From: Candidatus Dadabacteria bacterium
Lineage (GTDB): Bacteria; Desulfobacterota_D; UBA1144; Nemesobacterales; Nemesobacteraceae
Direction of reading: 5' to 3'
DNA: 64,000 nt
NCBI GenBank assembly: GCA_026705445.1
Contig: JAPPAR010000011.1
Location: forward strand, 74,525 to 138,524
Of the stretch, positions 7,637 through 17,497 are shown piece by piece (positions within the stretch are counted from its first letter, which is position 1; each line of letters starts with the position of its first letter). Under the pieces are notes generated by a model that saw nothing but the letters and a program-made list of their open reading frames with translations, searched no databases and had not been told where the DNA came from. The position numbers and the translations under genes are program-made.

Positions 7637-10165
7637 TCAGATCTCGAACTTTGCGGTCAGAAACAACGTGCGTCCCAGGATCGAATCCAGATACAATATG
7701 TGATCCTCATCGGAATCAGGACGGGACTGGCCCTCGTTGCCAATATTCATAACGCCTCCCGTGAGCTCGAACCAGTTAAAGCCAAAAGCGTTTCTCCAGC
7801 TAAGCGCGATATCGTGCCCTATCCACCTTCTGAAGGTTTTAGTGTCGGTTTCGTTCCGGAAAGACGTAACCGCGTGCATGTTCCACTGCGCTGTCAGGTC
7901 GTTTCGGTCTGCGCGGAGCAGAACATGAATACGGTTGCGCGGAATATCTCCGGGCTGCGTCTCCACTCCTACGCGCCTCTCGTAATTCGTTATCCTGATC
8001 CAGTTGGCATTGAGCATGAAATTCGCCAGATCGGTTTTCAAGTCGCCGCCGAGCCGGACCGTGAATCCGTCCATGTCAGTCTCTCCGCTGTTGGTCAGCG
8101 GGTTGCGGATTTCTGTTAATCGACTGTCAGAACGCGTCACGCTCAGTCCCGGATACTCGCTAAGCCTCCCGCTTCTCTCTAGGCTGACGACGAACTGCGT
8201 GCTCAAAGTGGCCGGTGTTTCCTGAAGACGAAGACGGAACCAGTCAAAGTCGGCTGAGAACGGACCCCAGCCCGCGGAGACACCGGCGCCAAGGCTTTCG
8301 GCCTCGTCCGGTTCCAGTTCCGGGTTACTGTCTGTGACCACCCGCACCTGGTCCCTGGGACAATCGGGAGTCGGCGTGTCAGCGTCGCATACATACGGGT
8401 AATAGACAAATTCCTCCACATGCAGGGCTGCAAGTCCGGGCGCTCGCGCTCCCCCGCTCCATGATGCGCGCAACGCGATATTGGGTATTACGCGGTAAAG
8501 CGTCGCTATCCTGTGCGAAAAGGCTCCCCCGACATCATCAAAATCATCGTGGCGGAGGGCAAACGACACGTCCACCGCATCTCCCAAAGGCACCAGAATA
8601 TCGCCAAAAGCTGAGAGGCGCCGACGATCGGCCATAAGCGACTGCGAAGATCCCCCCAATACATCGTCCGCGTTAACCGGCTCACCACGAAGATTAAAAT
8701 ATTCTCTGGAATTGCTTTGCTCCACTTTAGCGACCTGCAGACCGGCGCTCCAGCGAAGCTTGTTGCCCATGAGCTCAAGCAGCGGGCCGTCAAGCGCCAC
8801 CCCCGCCTCAAGGTGTTCATCTTCGTATTTGGACTCGCTCTGCACGCTGCTCTCGCTGATCGCGGCCCTGTGCTCTTCGGCTTCGGAAAGCGGATTCTGG
8901 ATGTCGTAATCTCCGCTCTCAATAGCGGCGTTTATTACGGGTTCATTAATGAACGTATGGCCATCTACGCCATAGTCATAGCGATTGTAGTGAACATAGC
9001 CGTCATATCTTATGTTGTCCTTAATGTCCCCTCGCAGCCCCAGCGTAATATCATAATCTACAAGGTCCGAAACCCACAGGCGGTTGCCGTGCCCCAGAAA
9101 ACGGTGGCCTACCGTGATACTTTCGGGGAAATTGCTCTCGTCAAGACCTTCAAAGTTTCCACTTTCAATGAGGGTGTTTCTCAGCGCCTCGTCCGGCGCA
9201 AGGGAGAAAACGTTCGGATCCGGCGCCCACAGGTTCCTTAGCTCTTCCCTGGTTATGCGTCCCTCAATGTATATATCGGCCGCGTCGCCTACCGGATAAT
9301 TGAAATTCATAAACGCGTGGTCATCCCGCCTGCGATCCAGATGCCACGCGATGTCCGCATAGGCAAACCCGCAGACGGTGCCGAAAAATCCGCCCGGAGG
9401 ATCCGTGAGTTCCCCCGTATACACGCTTTCATCGCAGTCGCCCAGCGCTCCCGAGACCCGTCCTCCGTCGTCTTTTACCAGGAAAACCGTGTTGCCGAGA
9501 GACGACACTCCTTCGGTGTTGGCGAAGGAACCTCCGGCCTGATATCTGGCACGGCTGTAATCTCGGTCGATGTCGCGTACCTCGTCCCGCCGGAAGATAT
9601 CCGCCCCGACAGTAAGATTTCCCTCTCCAACGCCTGTGCCCCAGAGAACGCTTAAGTGTTCGGAATCGGCGCCCTCACCGCGGGGACGCCCGGCGTTTAG
9701 CTGGATATCAAGGCCTTCATAGTTTTTCTTGAGAACGATATTTATGGTGCCGCCGACCGCTCCCCCGCCATGCAGGGCGCTTGTGCTGTCAGCGAAGATT
9801 TCAATGCGTTCGACAGCCGCGATCGGAATGGTTTCCGTGTCAACCCCGGCGTCTGAGACCCGACGCCCGTTAATCAGGGTCAGAGTGCGCAACGGCCTTG
9901 CAATGCCGAAATTGTTAAAAGCCGACCGACCCAACAGATCACTCATCCTCTTTACGCCTGAGAGCTCAATGTCCCTGCGGGTGATAACTTTCACGGGGTG
10001 CAGACTGCCGGATATCGCTTCGGAATACGGCCGGTTACCGACAAGGTTCCCTTCTCTTGCGGATGCATCCCAGGCCATGGAGTGGCCCGTCGCCAGGATA
10101 AGCACTGCAAGGATCATATTCCAAGGTACAACCCGGTTAATTGCCTCATAAGACTTATGAATCAT
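7637..10165 (-). CDS. TonB-dependent outer-membrane receptor
   Basis: This 842-residue outer-membrane protein takes up a large ligand using energy from TonB. It has a hydrophobic N-terminal signal (about residues 14-32), a plug domain with VKVITRRDIELSG, LTLINGRRV, the IERIEIFADSTSALHGGGAVGGTINIVLKK type motif, then many amphipathic strands and a terminal aromatic strand LFLTAKFEI. Acidic pockets and a CDADTPTPDCP loop (two cysteines, external) are visible. The ATG has AGGAGT upstream at 10175-10180. The ligand cannot be told from sequence. The divergently transcribed neighbour encodes a secreted cache protein and the two may share a regulatory region. Confidence 0.92.
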   Translation of the reverse strand: MIHKSYEAINRVVPWNMILAVLILATGHSMAWDASAREGNLVGNRPYSEAISGSLHPVKVITRRDIELSGVKRMSDLLGRSAFNNFGIARPLRTLTLINGRRVSDAGVDTETIPIAAVERIEIFADSTSALHGGGAVGGTINIVLKKNYEGLDIQLNAGRPRGEGADSEHLSVLWGTGVGEGNLTVGADIFRRDEVRDIDRDYSRARYQAGGSFANTEGVSSLGNTVFLVKDDGGRVSGALGDCDESVYTGELTDPPGGFFGTVCGFAYADIAWHLDRRRDDHAFMNFNYPVGDAADIYIEGRITREELRNLWAPDPNVFSLAPDEALRNTLIESGNFEGLDESNFPESITVGHRFLGHGNRLWVSDLVDYDITLGLRGDIKDNIRYDGYVHYNRYDYGVDGHTFINEPVINAAIESGDYDIQNPLSEAEEHRAAISESSVQSESKYEDEHLEAGVALDGPLLELMGNKLRWSAGLQVAKVEQSNSREYFNLRGEPVNADDVLGGSSQSLMADRRRLSAFGDILVPLGDAVDVSFALRHDDFDDVGGAFSHRIATLYRVIPNIALRASWSGGARAPGLAALHVEEFVYYPYVCDADTPTPDCPRDQVRVVTDSNPELEPDEAESLGAGVSAGWGPFSADFDWFRLRLQETPATLSTQFVVSLERSGRLSEYPGLSVTRSDSRLTEIRNPLTNSGETDMDGFTVRLGGDLKTDLANFMLNANWIRITNYERRVGVETQPGDIPRNRIHVLLRADRNDLTAQWNMHAVTSFRNETDTKTFRRWIGHDIALSWRNAFGFNWFELTGGVMNIGNEGQSRPDSDEDHILYLDSILGRTLFLTAKFEI

Positions 10166-10460
10166 TCTTTGTTACTCCTTTTTGTCGCTTGAGCCTCCGG
10201 CGCCCGTCCGTAACGGCGTTTCTGGATTCCCGAACCCGCGTACGGGCACTTGTTCCCCAAAAATCACCGCAAAACCGACAAACTCTGCAGAACCCTGATA
10301 TTCACGGACCTGATCAAGCAAGAATCTAAAATTACAGGAATTAATTTGTCTCAATTCCGTTTTTAAGACTATCCGGTTATTATCAACTGGCAAAGAATTG
10401 AGGTCCGCAGTTGACCGGAACTTATAGCTTGTATTGGCAAAAAGAGAGGGATTTTGAATC

Positions 10461-11813
10461 ATGAAAAAATTTGCTGCGCTCACCCTGCTTTTCTTTTGTA
10501 CAATCGTTTTTTCCGCCACCTCGCCCGCTTTTGCGCACCATGGCGTAACTGCCAAGGAGGCGAGCGCGGGAGACATGGACGATATGAGAAATTTCTTGTT
10601 GCACATGAAAGAGCACCGGGAGCCGCGGGTCACAAGTGATGAGGGTCGAGTAGAATTCCGAAACGCCTTGAGAAACAATAACGGAGTATGGCGCCACGGC
10701 GACACGTACGTAATTACCGTTAACAAGTCCACTGGCGGGGAAGCGACCGACGCTCCTTTTCAGTCAGGCGACATCATACTTTTTCATGGGAGGCATCCCG
10801 GGGCCCTGAGCGGATCCTTGAGAGGCATCCCGCTTTTCCGGAGACTGATGGACATGGCGGAAGGAGCGGGTGACGAGGTGGTCTGCGTTCAGGACGACAG
10901 GACCGGGAGAGGTGGCAGGCATATCTGCGCCGTTGGGGATTCCGATACGGGCGAAGCAGGGGATTCCTTTATACACGTTGGCGGATTTGATCATGAGCTG
11001 AGGGAAGCGGATCATTCCAAGTCGCTTGACGCGTGTCCCGATCTCTCCGGAAAGGGCTGGCTTAGCGCCGACATGGTGAATGACGAGTCAAGCCTAGTGC
11101 GTTACCTGGAGGGGGTTGAGGCGCACATTACCGAGGAGTTTGCCAAGGTTGGTAACTCCCGGGGAAGGCTTCCGCTGATGAGAATGATTCAGCTTATGCC
11201 GTGCTGGAGGGAACCGCCCTGGCAGTCGGGTTCCATATATTTCTATATAGTTACCGGTACGGATAAGATGTACGGGATTTTTAACGGAAACTCCCCGCAG
11301 CTTCAAGACAGGTCGTTGCGTCTTGTGGATGACAACGGAGTTGAAGTTGCCAAACGCATTTTAGAAGAGGTAGACAGGCAAGACGATACCCCGGGAGAGG
11401 GTTTCCTCACTTACCTTTGGGAAGATCCGACTGTTATTGGTGACGAGGTGCTCTGTGAAGAGACAGCACCTGCTTCCGGGCCGTCCCCGGAAGATGAAGA
11501 TGTGTTTTGTGAGGCGGGGAACCCCATCCCCGGCCGCTCCCCCGGCACATCGGTCAAGATCGGGTATTTCATACGTACAGATTTCGGCATAGAAGGGGGT
11601 ACGAAGTATGTTCTCGGTTCCGGTATTTACCCGGGGTCGGAACAGGGTGGTAGCGGTGGCAGCGACGGCAGCGGCGGAGGCGGAGGATGCGCGATTGCTT
11701 CCGGAAGCGGAAACGAGCTTGAGGCCGGGACTTTTAATCTGTTTCTGATCGCAGCGGTTCTGTTTCTTGCGGCTTCGGTGGGAAGGCGCCTTGGCGCAAC
11801 GCAAGGCTCCTGA
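10461..11813 (+). CDS. Secreted double-cache-like protein with Gly-Cys/TM/Arg C-terminal sorting-type tail
   Basis: I do not recognise a named family for the whole 450-residue protein. It has a clear signal peptide ending near SPAFAHH (residue 25). Two regions look like extracellular cache sensor domains: one around residues 75-135 (YVITVNK, DIILFHGRHPGALSGSL), and a better one around 255-385 (GSIYFYIVTGTDKMYGIFNG, then DDNGVEVAKRI, GFLTYLWEDP and KYVLGSGIYPG). The C-terminus is a glycine-serine linker, GGGGGCAIAS, a hydrophobic stretch FNLFLIAAVLFLAAS and GRR. This resembles tripartite sorting tails with a key cysteine (MYXO-, JDVT- or Synergist-CTERM types). There is no kinase or chemoreceptor output domain. 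The ATG has AGAGGG at 10445-10450. Function is unknown; surface anchoring is inferred. Confidence 0.75.
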   Translation: MKKFAALTLLFFCTIVFSATSPAFAHHGVTAKEASAGDMDDMRNFLLHMKEHREPRVTSDEGRVEFRNALRNNNGVWRHGDTYVITVNKSTGGEATDAPFQSGDIILFHGRHPGALSGSLRGIPLFRRLMDMAEGAGDEVVCVQDDRTGRGGRHICAVGDSDTGEAGDSFIHVGGFDHELREADHSKSLDACPDLSGKGWLSADMVNDESSLVRYLEGVEAHITEEFAKVGNSRGRLPLMRMIQLMPCWREPPWQSGSIYFYIVTGTDKMYGIFNGNSPQLQDRSLRLVDDNGVEVAKRILEEVDRQDDTPGEGFLTYLWEDPTVIGDEVLCEETAPASGPSPEDEDVFCEAGNPIPGRSPGTSVKIGYFIRTDFGIEGGTKYVLGSGIYPGSEQGGSGGSDGSGGGGGCAIASGSGNELEAGTFNLFLIAAVLFLAASVGRRLGATQGS

Positions 11814-11978
11814 CCCGGGGTCTGTGTGCGCGGCAGAGGGAGAGGCGCCGGAAAGGTTAAATTTGGCCCGGGAGAGCACGTCCCGGGCAGCGAAACAGGG
11901 AATCTGTTTTCTGCCGAACAGATTCGGATGCCGCCTTTTCAGCACCATGGAAGAGAAAACCGGCACTCTCCTCCCGGC

Positions 11979-12007
11979 TTGATAAAACCCCGCGAATTCA
12001 ATATAAT
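11979..12007 (+). promoter_or_regulatory. Sigma70-type promoter of the HdrD-like gene
   Basis: TTGATA (11979-11984), 17 bases, TATAAT (12002-12007). Transcription is expected near 12014, giving a leader of about 33 bases with GGAG before the ATG at 12047. Confidence 0.7.
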
Positions 12008-12046
12008 TCATGCTGCTTTTTCCATGTCTTGCTTCGGAGAAACTAG

Positions 12047-14047
12047 ATGAACCCTAAATCCGTGATAATGCTTCTGCTGCTTATAGCGGCCTTCGGTTTT
12101 TTCGCCTACAACATCCGCCTTCTCTTAAAACTCGTCACTCTCGGAAAAAAGGAAGACAACAGGTTTGACAACATTCCCGAGAGGGTAAGGAAGGTCATCG
12201 TCTACGTTTTCGGCCAGAGGAGGCTTTTCAAGTACCGCTTCGCCGGCATAGAGCACGCCATGATCTTCTGGGGGTTCGTCATAATAACGGTGGGGACGGT
12301 GGAGATGCTCGTAAGCGGCGTCGTTCCCGGATTTCACTTTTTCCCGGGAACCATGGGGGGAATCTACGAGCTGATCCTCGACATAGTGCAAGCCCTGGTT
12401 CTTGTGGCCATAGGCATGGGCATAATAAACAGGCTCACCATAGGGAGAAGAAGGGAGGTTAACGGGCCCGACGCGGTCGTGATACTGGGTCTTATATTCG
12501 GCCTCATGATCACCGCCTTTCTCACCACGGGGGCGAGGATAGCGCTTGCCGAGACGAGTCCCGCCATGCTGCCGGTGTCCGGGGCCTTTTCCGGGCTCTA
12601 CGAGGGCATGAGCACCGGGAGCACCTTTTTCTGGAAGGAGTTTTTCTGGTGGTTCCACATTCTCATAGTGCTTTCCTTTCTCAACTACCTTCCCTACTCC
12701 AAGCACAGCCATGTTCTTACGGCCGTTTTCAATGTTTTTTTCCAGAGCCTGAAACCCCGCGGGCAGCTCTCGAAGCTCGATTTCGAGGAAATCCCCGAGG
12801 ATCTTGACCACTTCGGCTCCTCGAAGATAGCCGATTTCAGCTGGAAGGACATACTTGACGCCTATACCTGCACCGAGTGCGGAAGGTGCACGGATAACTG
12901 CCCGGCGTGGAACACCGAGAAGGTGCTCTCTCCGAGGGACATCGTCGTTAAGCTTCGCCACTACGTCTCAAGCGAGGGGAAAGACATACTCGCCGGAAAA
13001 CCCCAGGAAGAGCAGCCCGATCTTCCCGACACCGAGTGGGTGACGCCCGAGGAGCTCTGGGCGTGCACCACGTGCAACGCATGCGTTGAGCAGTGCCCGC
13101 TTTTCATTGACCAGATGGGCAAGATAATGGACATGAGAAGGTTCCTTACCCTTGAGGGCCGCATGAGCGGAACCGCCACGAGGACCCTTCAGAAGCTTCA
13201 GAACAACGGAAACCCTTGGGGATTCCCGGAGGCCGACCGCGGCGCCTGGCTTTCCGAGATGGAAGTTCCCATCCTCGGAGTCTCGGCCGAGAACGCAAGC
13301 GAATTTGACGTGATTTACTGGACTGGGTGCTTCGGGGGCTACGACCCGAGGGGCCAGGAAGTCTCAAAGGCGATAGTGACCCTGCTTAAGATTGCGGGAG
13401 TTAATTTCGCCGTCATGGGCCCCGCGGAGACCTGCACGGGCGACCCCGCAAGAAGGCTCGGAGAGGAGGCCCTCTACCAGATGCTCGCCGTCCAGAACAT
13501 CGAGACTCTGAATGAATTGAAGGTGAAGAAGATTCTCGCGAACTGTCCCCACTGCTTCAACACCATGAAGAACGAGTATCCGCAGTTCGGCGGACACTAC
13601 GAGGTCGTCCACCACACCGATTTTCTCCTGCAGCTCATCCAAGAGGGCAGGCTTAACCCCGACGCTCCGATCGAGGAGAAGATAACATACCACGATTCCT
13701 GCTACATCGGCCGCTACAACAACGTCTACGATTCTCCAAGGGAGATACTGAAAAGTATTCCGGGGATCGATCTGGTGGAGATGAAGAGGAACAGGACAAA
13801 GAGTTTCTGCTGCGGAGCCGGAGGCGGAAAGATCTGGATGGAGGAAGAGGCTCCCAGGGTTAACTGGAACCGCTTCGACGAGGCCGCGGACATTAACCCC
13901 GACACCCTGGCGACGGCGTGCTACTTCTGCAACACGATGTTTGACGACGCCGCGCGATTCAAGGGCAAGGAGGAGGAGATCGGCGTCCAGGACATAGCCG
14001 AAATCCTTAACCGCTCGGTTAAAGCCGACGCGCCTCCCCCGTCGTAA
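12047..14047 (+). CDS. Membrane-bound HdrD/GlpC-like Fe-S oxidoreductase
   Basis: This 666-residue redox protein joins a nitrate-reductase-gamma-like cytochrome b membrane part (about five helices, residues 1-235, with histidines such as IEHAMIF and WWFHIL) to two ferredoxin-type 4Fe-4S motifs, CTECGRCTDNC (from about 275) and CTTCNACVEQC (from about 340). It ends in two CCG (cysteine-rich) domains with GCFGGYDPRG, HDSCYIGRY and FCCGAGGGK. Proteins of this build pass electrons between quinone and soluble partners, often ETF or a heterodisulfide-type substrate. No EtfAB gene is next to it, so the partner is unknown. It has its own promoter and appears monocistronic. Confidence 0.88.
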   Translation: MNPKSVIMLLLLIAAFGFFAYNIRLLLKLVTLGKKEDNRFDNIPERVRKVIVYVFGQRRLFKYRFAGIEHAMIFWGFVIITVGTVEMLVSGVVPGFHFFPGTMGGIYELILDIVQALVLVAIGMGIINRLTIGRRREVNGPDAVVILGLIFGLMITAFLTTGARIALAETSPAMLPVSGAFSGLYEGMSTGSTFFWKEFFWWFHILIVLSFLNYLPYSKHSHVLTAVFNVFFQSLKPRGQLSKLDFEEIPEDLDHFGSSKIADFSWKDILDAYTCTECGRCTDNCPAWNTEKVLSPRDIVVKLRHYVSSEGKDILAGKPQEEQPDLPDTEWVTPEELWACTTCNACVEQCPLFIDQMGKIMDMRRFLTLEGRMSGTATRTLQKLQNNGNPWGFPEADRGAWLSEMEVPILGVSAENASEFDVIYWTGCFGGYDPRGQEVSKAIVTLLKIAGVNFAVMGPAETCTGDPARRLGEEALYQMLAVQNIETLNELKVKKILANCPHCFNTMKNEYPQFGGHYEVVHHTDFLLQLIQEGRLNPDAPIEEKITYHDSCYIGRYNNVYDSPREILKSIPGIDLVEMKRNRTKSFCCGAGGGKIWMEEEAPRVNWNRFDEAADINPDTLATACYFCNTMFDDAARFKGKEEEIGVQDIAEILNRSVKADAPPPS

Positions 14048-14096
14048 GCGCGTTCCCAGGTGCTCGACGGGCTTTGAGTCTCAAAGGGAGGAGGCG

Positions 14097-15320
14097 ATGA
14101 AGCTTCACAGACCAAAGTCCCTTTTGATAGACTCGGGCGCAGGATGGTTCGATTCAGGTTCCTCTGCCACGGCCGGGATTTTCGGCGACCCTGCCCTCAC
14201 CCTCTGCTTCTCGAGCGACGGGACCAAACTGTTTTCCCGCTCCGGGGAGGAGGCCTTCTCGGAAGACCCTCTCGGTTTGGTCGAGAAACTGGCTGCCGAG
14301 GGATACACGGCTCTCGGCTACATAAGCTACGACTACCTAAGCTACACGACTCCCGGGGTTCCTACCTCGGACGCAAAGCAGAGGGTGAAGCTCCCTTTCC
14401 TTTTTTTCCATTTTTACGAAGAAGACAGTTTTTACACAGCCCCCTGGGAAGAAGTTCTCTCCGCCTTCCCGCGGGAGAGGGCAGGTCCCGGGCCCCTTCC
14501 CCGCTCGAACATTGAAAGGGAAGAATACGCCCGGAAGATTTCGGCGATAAAGGAGCATATAGCGGCGGGAGACGTTTATCAGGTGAACCTTTCGCGAAAG
14601 TTCCGCTTCAAGCCCCTGGGTGAGCCGCTTTCGTGGTTTCTGGATTTTTACCGTGCCCAGCCCGTTCCCTTCGCCGCCTTTATCGGTTTTCCGGGTTTTG
14701 AGCTTGTAAGCGGCTCCATGGAGCTTTTTCTTAGGAGAAGGGGCGACAGCATTACCACGAGACCCATAAAGGGGACCGTCCGCAGGGATCCCGACCCACG
14801 ACGCGACAGGGAGCTTGCCGAGACACTCGGGAAAAAGCCCAAGGAGCGGGCCGAGAACCTCATGATAGTTGATCTCATGAGAAACGACCTCGGGAGGATA
14901 TGCGGGTACGGCTCCATAGGGGTAAGGGAGCTTTTTACTGTCCGCCGCTACAGTACGCTTTTCCAGATGGAGTCCGAAATCGAGGGGCGCCTTCGCCCGG
15001 GAGTCGGACTCTCTCAAATAATTGCCAGCACTTTTCCCCCCGGATCCGTTACCGGGGCCCCGAAAAGGGAAGCTATCCGCATAATAGACAGCCTTGAGCC
15101 CCATGAAAGGGGCCCTTACTGCGGAGCGATCTGCCTGTTCTCTCCGAGCGGGGACTTTACCATGAGCGTCGCGATCCGCACCGGGGTGAACAGTTCCGAG
15201 GGGGCGGATTTCTGGTTCGGAGGCGGAATTGTGTGGGATTCGAAAGCGGACGACGAATACGGGGAGACGGAACTCAAGGCAAAGGCCCTCACATCAATCG
15301 CGTCCCGACAGGTGCTATAA
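14097..15320 (+). CDS. pabB: Aminodeoxychorismate synthase component I
   Basis: PabB aminates chorismate to 4-amino-4-deoxychorismate in folate synthesis. The 407-residue protein carries the chorismate-binding domain with [12 protein letters not shown], the PIKGT motif (lysine form typical of PabB, rather than PIAGT of TrpE), [26 protein letters not shown] and MSVAIRTG. The ATG follows GGGAGGAGG at 14086-14094. No glutaminase gene (pabA) is adjacent. TrpG at 51.3 kb could serve both enzymes, as is known in several bacteria. pabC follows immediately, so the two form an operon. Confidence 0.9.
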   Translation: MKLHRPKSLLIDSGAGWFDSGSSATAGIFGDPALTLCFSSDGTKLFSRSGEEAFSEDPLGLVEKLAAEGYTALGYISYDYLSYTTPGVPTSDAKQRVKLPFLFFHFYEEDSFYTAPWEEVLSAFPRERAGPGPLPRSNIEREEYARKISAIKEHIAAGDVYQVNLSRKFRFKPLGEPLSWFLDFYRAQPVPFAAFIGFPGFELVSGSMELFLRRRGDSITTRPIKGTVRRDPDPRRDRELAETLGKKPKERAENLMIVDLMRNDLGRICGYGSIGVRELFTVRRYSTLFQMESEIEGRLRPGVGLSQIIASTFPPGSVTGAPKREAIRIIDSLEPHERGPYCGAICLFSPSGDFTMSVAIRTGVNSSEGADFWFGGGIVWDSKADDEYGETELKAKALTSIASRQVL

Positions 15321-15323
15321 TCA

Positions 15324-16139
15324 TTGGATATGGAGGAACTTTTCTTTCTCGACGGGAAAAGGCTTGAGGATGTGCCTGCGCTCCGTGCTCTTTTTTACGG
15401 AGAAGGGGTTTTCGAGAGCTTCAGGTGGAAGGGATCCCCGCCTGTTTTCCTCTCCATGCATCTTGAGAGAATGAGAAAGGGAGCCTCTTTTCTCGGCATC
15501 CCGTTTCCCCCGGAATCCCGGGTAAGGCTCAGAATCGAGGATGCCGTGGGAGCGTCCCCCGGGGGTGACCTGCACGTAAAAGCTTGTCTTCTCGCCCAAG
15601 GGGGCGCGGTTTATCACTCACGTCCCCGGGCGGCTTCGCTTCTTGTGTCCGTAAGACCCCGCGCGCAACGCCCGGATGCCCTCTCTCTCTGGGTCTGCAG
15701 CGAGAGAAGACCCCCGCAGAGCAGCCTTTTTTCGCACAAGACGCTTAACTATCTGGGAAATATCGTGGCGAAGAGAGAGGCTATTGAGAGGGGTTTTGGC
15801 GAAGCCCTTTTTCTCGATACCGACGGCAGGGTGGCCGAGACCTCGTGCCACAATGTTTTCTGGACCAGAGGGAAAAGGCTTTTCACCCCGTCTTCTGAGT
15901 GCCCCGTTTTGCCTGGGGTGACCAGGGAAATCGTTTTGCGTTCAGCCGGGCGGCTTGGCTATGAGCCCGTCTGCGGGAAATTTCCCCTTGAGGAGCTTCT
16001 GTCAAGTGATTACGCTTTTCTTACCAACGCTGTTGCGGGTATTGTTTATGTAAGCGGGGTGGGCGGCGACGCGATGCCTTCTGTTTCTCGTAGTTACGAG
16101 GTTATGAGGGAATCGCTTCTTTCAGAGTTCGGGTGGTAG
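15324..16139 (+). CDS. pabC: Aminodeoxychorismate lyase / class IV aminotransferase
   Basis: This 271-residue PLP enzyme of fold type IV shows YGEGVFESFRW near the N-terminus, a lysine in the SHKTLNYLGNIVAKREA segment as probable PLP ligand, ETSCHNVFW and the LPGVTREIVL motif. Position directly after pabB makes aminodeoxychorismate lyase (releasing p-aminobenzoate and pyruvate) the best call. A branched-chain or D-amino acid aminotransferase is less likely. The frame opens with TTG at 15324, and an ATG at 15330 is an alternative start. It lies four bases or so after the pabB stop, indicating co-transcription. Confidence 0.85.
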   Translation: MDMEELFFLDGKRLEDVPALRALFYGEGVFESFRWKGSPPVFLSMHLERMRKGASFLGIPFPPESRVRLRIEDAVGASPGGDLHVKACLLAQGGAVYHSRPRAASLLVSVRPRAQRPDALSLWVCSERRPPQSSLFSHKTLNYLGNIVAKREAIERGFGEALFLDTDGRVAETSCHNVFWTRGKRLFTPSSECPVLPGVTREIVLRSAGRLGYEPVCGKFPLEELLSSDYAFLTNAVAGIVYVSGVGGDAMPSVSRSYEVMRESLLSEFGW

Positions 16140-16201
16140 AATTAAGGGGACGGAAAAAATTTAGGATTTGTTGCGGGCGCTAAGAAGCCGAGGGTGGTTT
16201 T

Positions 16202-16540
16202 ATGTCTGGCGAGATAACAGTCAGGGAGTATCAGCGGGAAGTTGACGAGTGGATAAAGGAAGTAGGAGTGCGGTACTTCTCCGAGCTTACCAACCTCGCG
16301 CAGCTTGTCGAGGAAGTGGGAGAGGTGGCGAGAATCATGTCCAGGACATACGGGGAGCAGAGTTTCAAAGGGAATGAAAATCGCCGGGAACTCGGAGACG
16401 AGCTTGCAGACGTCTTCTTCGTCTTAACATGTATAGCGAACCAGACGGGAGTTGATCTTACGGAGGTTTTGAGAAAGAATTTTGAGAAGAAAACACAGAG
16501 AGACAGGAAGCGGCACTCGGACAATCCCAAACTTCGCTGA
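16202..16540 (+). CDS. MazG-like nucleotide pyrophosphohydrolase
   Basis: This 112-residue all-alpha NTP pyrophosphatase has the metal-binding pattern EEVGEVAR followed by ELGDELADVFF, as in the MazG/YpjD family. Such enzymes hydrolyse nucleoside triphosphates, often non-canonical ones, to monophosphates. It is short, a single-domain form. GAGGGTGG upstream of the ATG serves as ribosome binding site. Its place between pabC and folE2 suggests either co-expression or removal of a pterin triphosphate, but the latter is speculative. Confidence 0.82.
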   Translation: MSGEITVREYQREVDEWIKEVGVRYFSELTNLAQLVEEVGEVARIMSRTYGEQSFKGNENRRELGDELADVFFVLTCIANQTGVDLTEVLRKNFEKKTQRDRKRHSDNPKLR

Positions 16541-16564
16541 AGACCCCGTTGAGGGCTCTGGTTG

Positions 16565-16592
16565 TTGCAAAGGGTTTTCATTGTGGTATTCT
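16565..16592 (+). promoter_or_regulatory. Possible promoter of folE2
   Basis: TTGCAA (16565-16570), a 16-base spacer and TATTCT (16587-16592) lie in the gap after the MazG-like gene. Start of transcription is expected near 16599, ahead of the folE2 ribosome binding site at 16647-16652. Confidence 0.5.
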
Positions 16593-16660
16593 TCCCCGTC
16601 CTGAGAAGAACCCGCCTTTGATTTGTGGCAGTTACTCTATCGAACAAAGAGGAAAATGCT

Positions 16661-17497
16661 TTGAAAATGAAACTTGAAGAAAAGCCTATTGAAGACATAC
16701 AGGCGAGAAAGGACTACAGGAATATCTCCATAGACAGAGTCGGCGTCTGCGACCTCAAGATTCCGCTTAAGATAAAAGGCTGCGAGATCGATTCTGAGAA
16801 GGACCAGAATATTCAGGCTTCCCTGAGCCTGAGCGTTAACCTCGGCCCCGACCAGAAGGGAATTCACATGAGCCGCCTGCTTGAGACTGCCCTTGATTTC
16901 AACGGGTCCTTCTCCTTGGGAAATATGGCTTCTTTCCTGATCGCCCTTTGCGACAGGCAGGGCTCGGAAGATTCCGACGTCAAAATAGAGTTTGATTACT
17001 TTTTCAACCGGCATGCTCCTGTAAGCGGCAAGATATCCCCACAGCATTACAAATGCACGTACCACGGCGAAATGCACCCGGAGGGCATACGCCTTACCCA
17101 GAGCGTAGTGGTTCCGGTCAAGACCCTTTGTCCCTGCAGCAAGGAGATAAGCGATTACGGGGCTCACAACCAGCGTTCCAAGGTTTTCATAACCATTACG
17201 CACGAAGGAAAGAAGGAAAACGACCCGATAGAGATATGCCTTGAGGAAATAATAGAGATTGCGGAAAGAGGGGCCTCTTCCCCGCTTTACCCGCTTTTAA
17301 AAAGGGAAGATGAGCGCCACGTTACAATGAGCGCTTACAACAAGCCGTGCTTTGTTGAGGATGTCGTGAGAAATATAGCTTCGGAACTCCATGGCAACCC
17401 CAGTTTCGACTCTTACCAACTCAGGGTTCTTAACTACGAAAGCATTCACAGCCATAACGCCTTTGCCAGTATCGGCAAAAGATTCTCGAGCAAGTAA
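16661..17497 (+). CDS. folE2: GTP cyclohydrolase IB (FolE2)
   Basis: FolE2 converts GTP to dihydroneopterin triphosphate, the first step of folate synthesis, and is the metal-flexible, zinc-independent alternative to FolE. The approximately 278-residue protein contains the family core PCSKEISDYGAHNQRS with the conserved active-site cysteine, plus DYRNISIDRVGV at the N-terminus. The frame is open from 16625 (GTG). AAGAGG at 16647-16652 favours TTG at 16661 or ATG at 16667, and I chose TTG by spacing. The pabB-pabC-MazG-folE2 neighbourhood forms a folate block. Confidence 0.92.
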   Translation: MKMKLEEKPIEDIQARKDYRNISIDRVGVCDLKIPLKIKGCEIDSEKDQNIQASLSLSVNLGPDQKGIHMSRLLETALDFNGSFSLGNMASFLIALCDRQGSEDSDVKIEFDYFFNRHAPVSGKISPQHYKCTYHGEMHPEGIRLTQSVVVPVKTLCPCSKEISDYGAHNQRSKVFITITHEGKKENDPIEICLEEIIEIAERGASSPLYPLLKREDERHVTMSAYNKPCFVEDVVRNIASELHGNPSFDSYQLRVLNYESIHSHNAFASIGKRFSSK

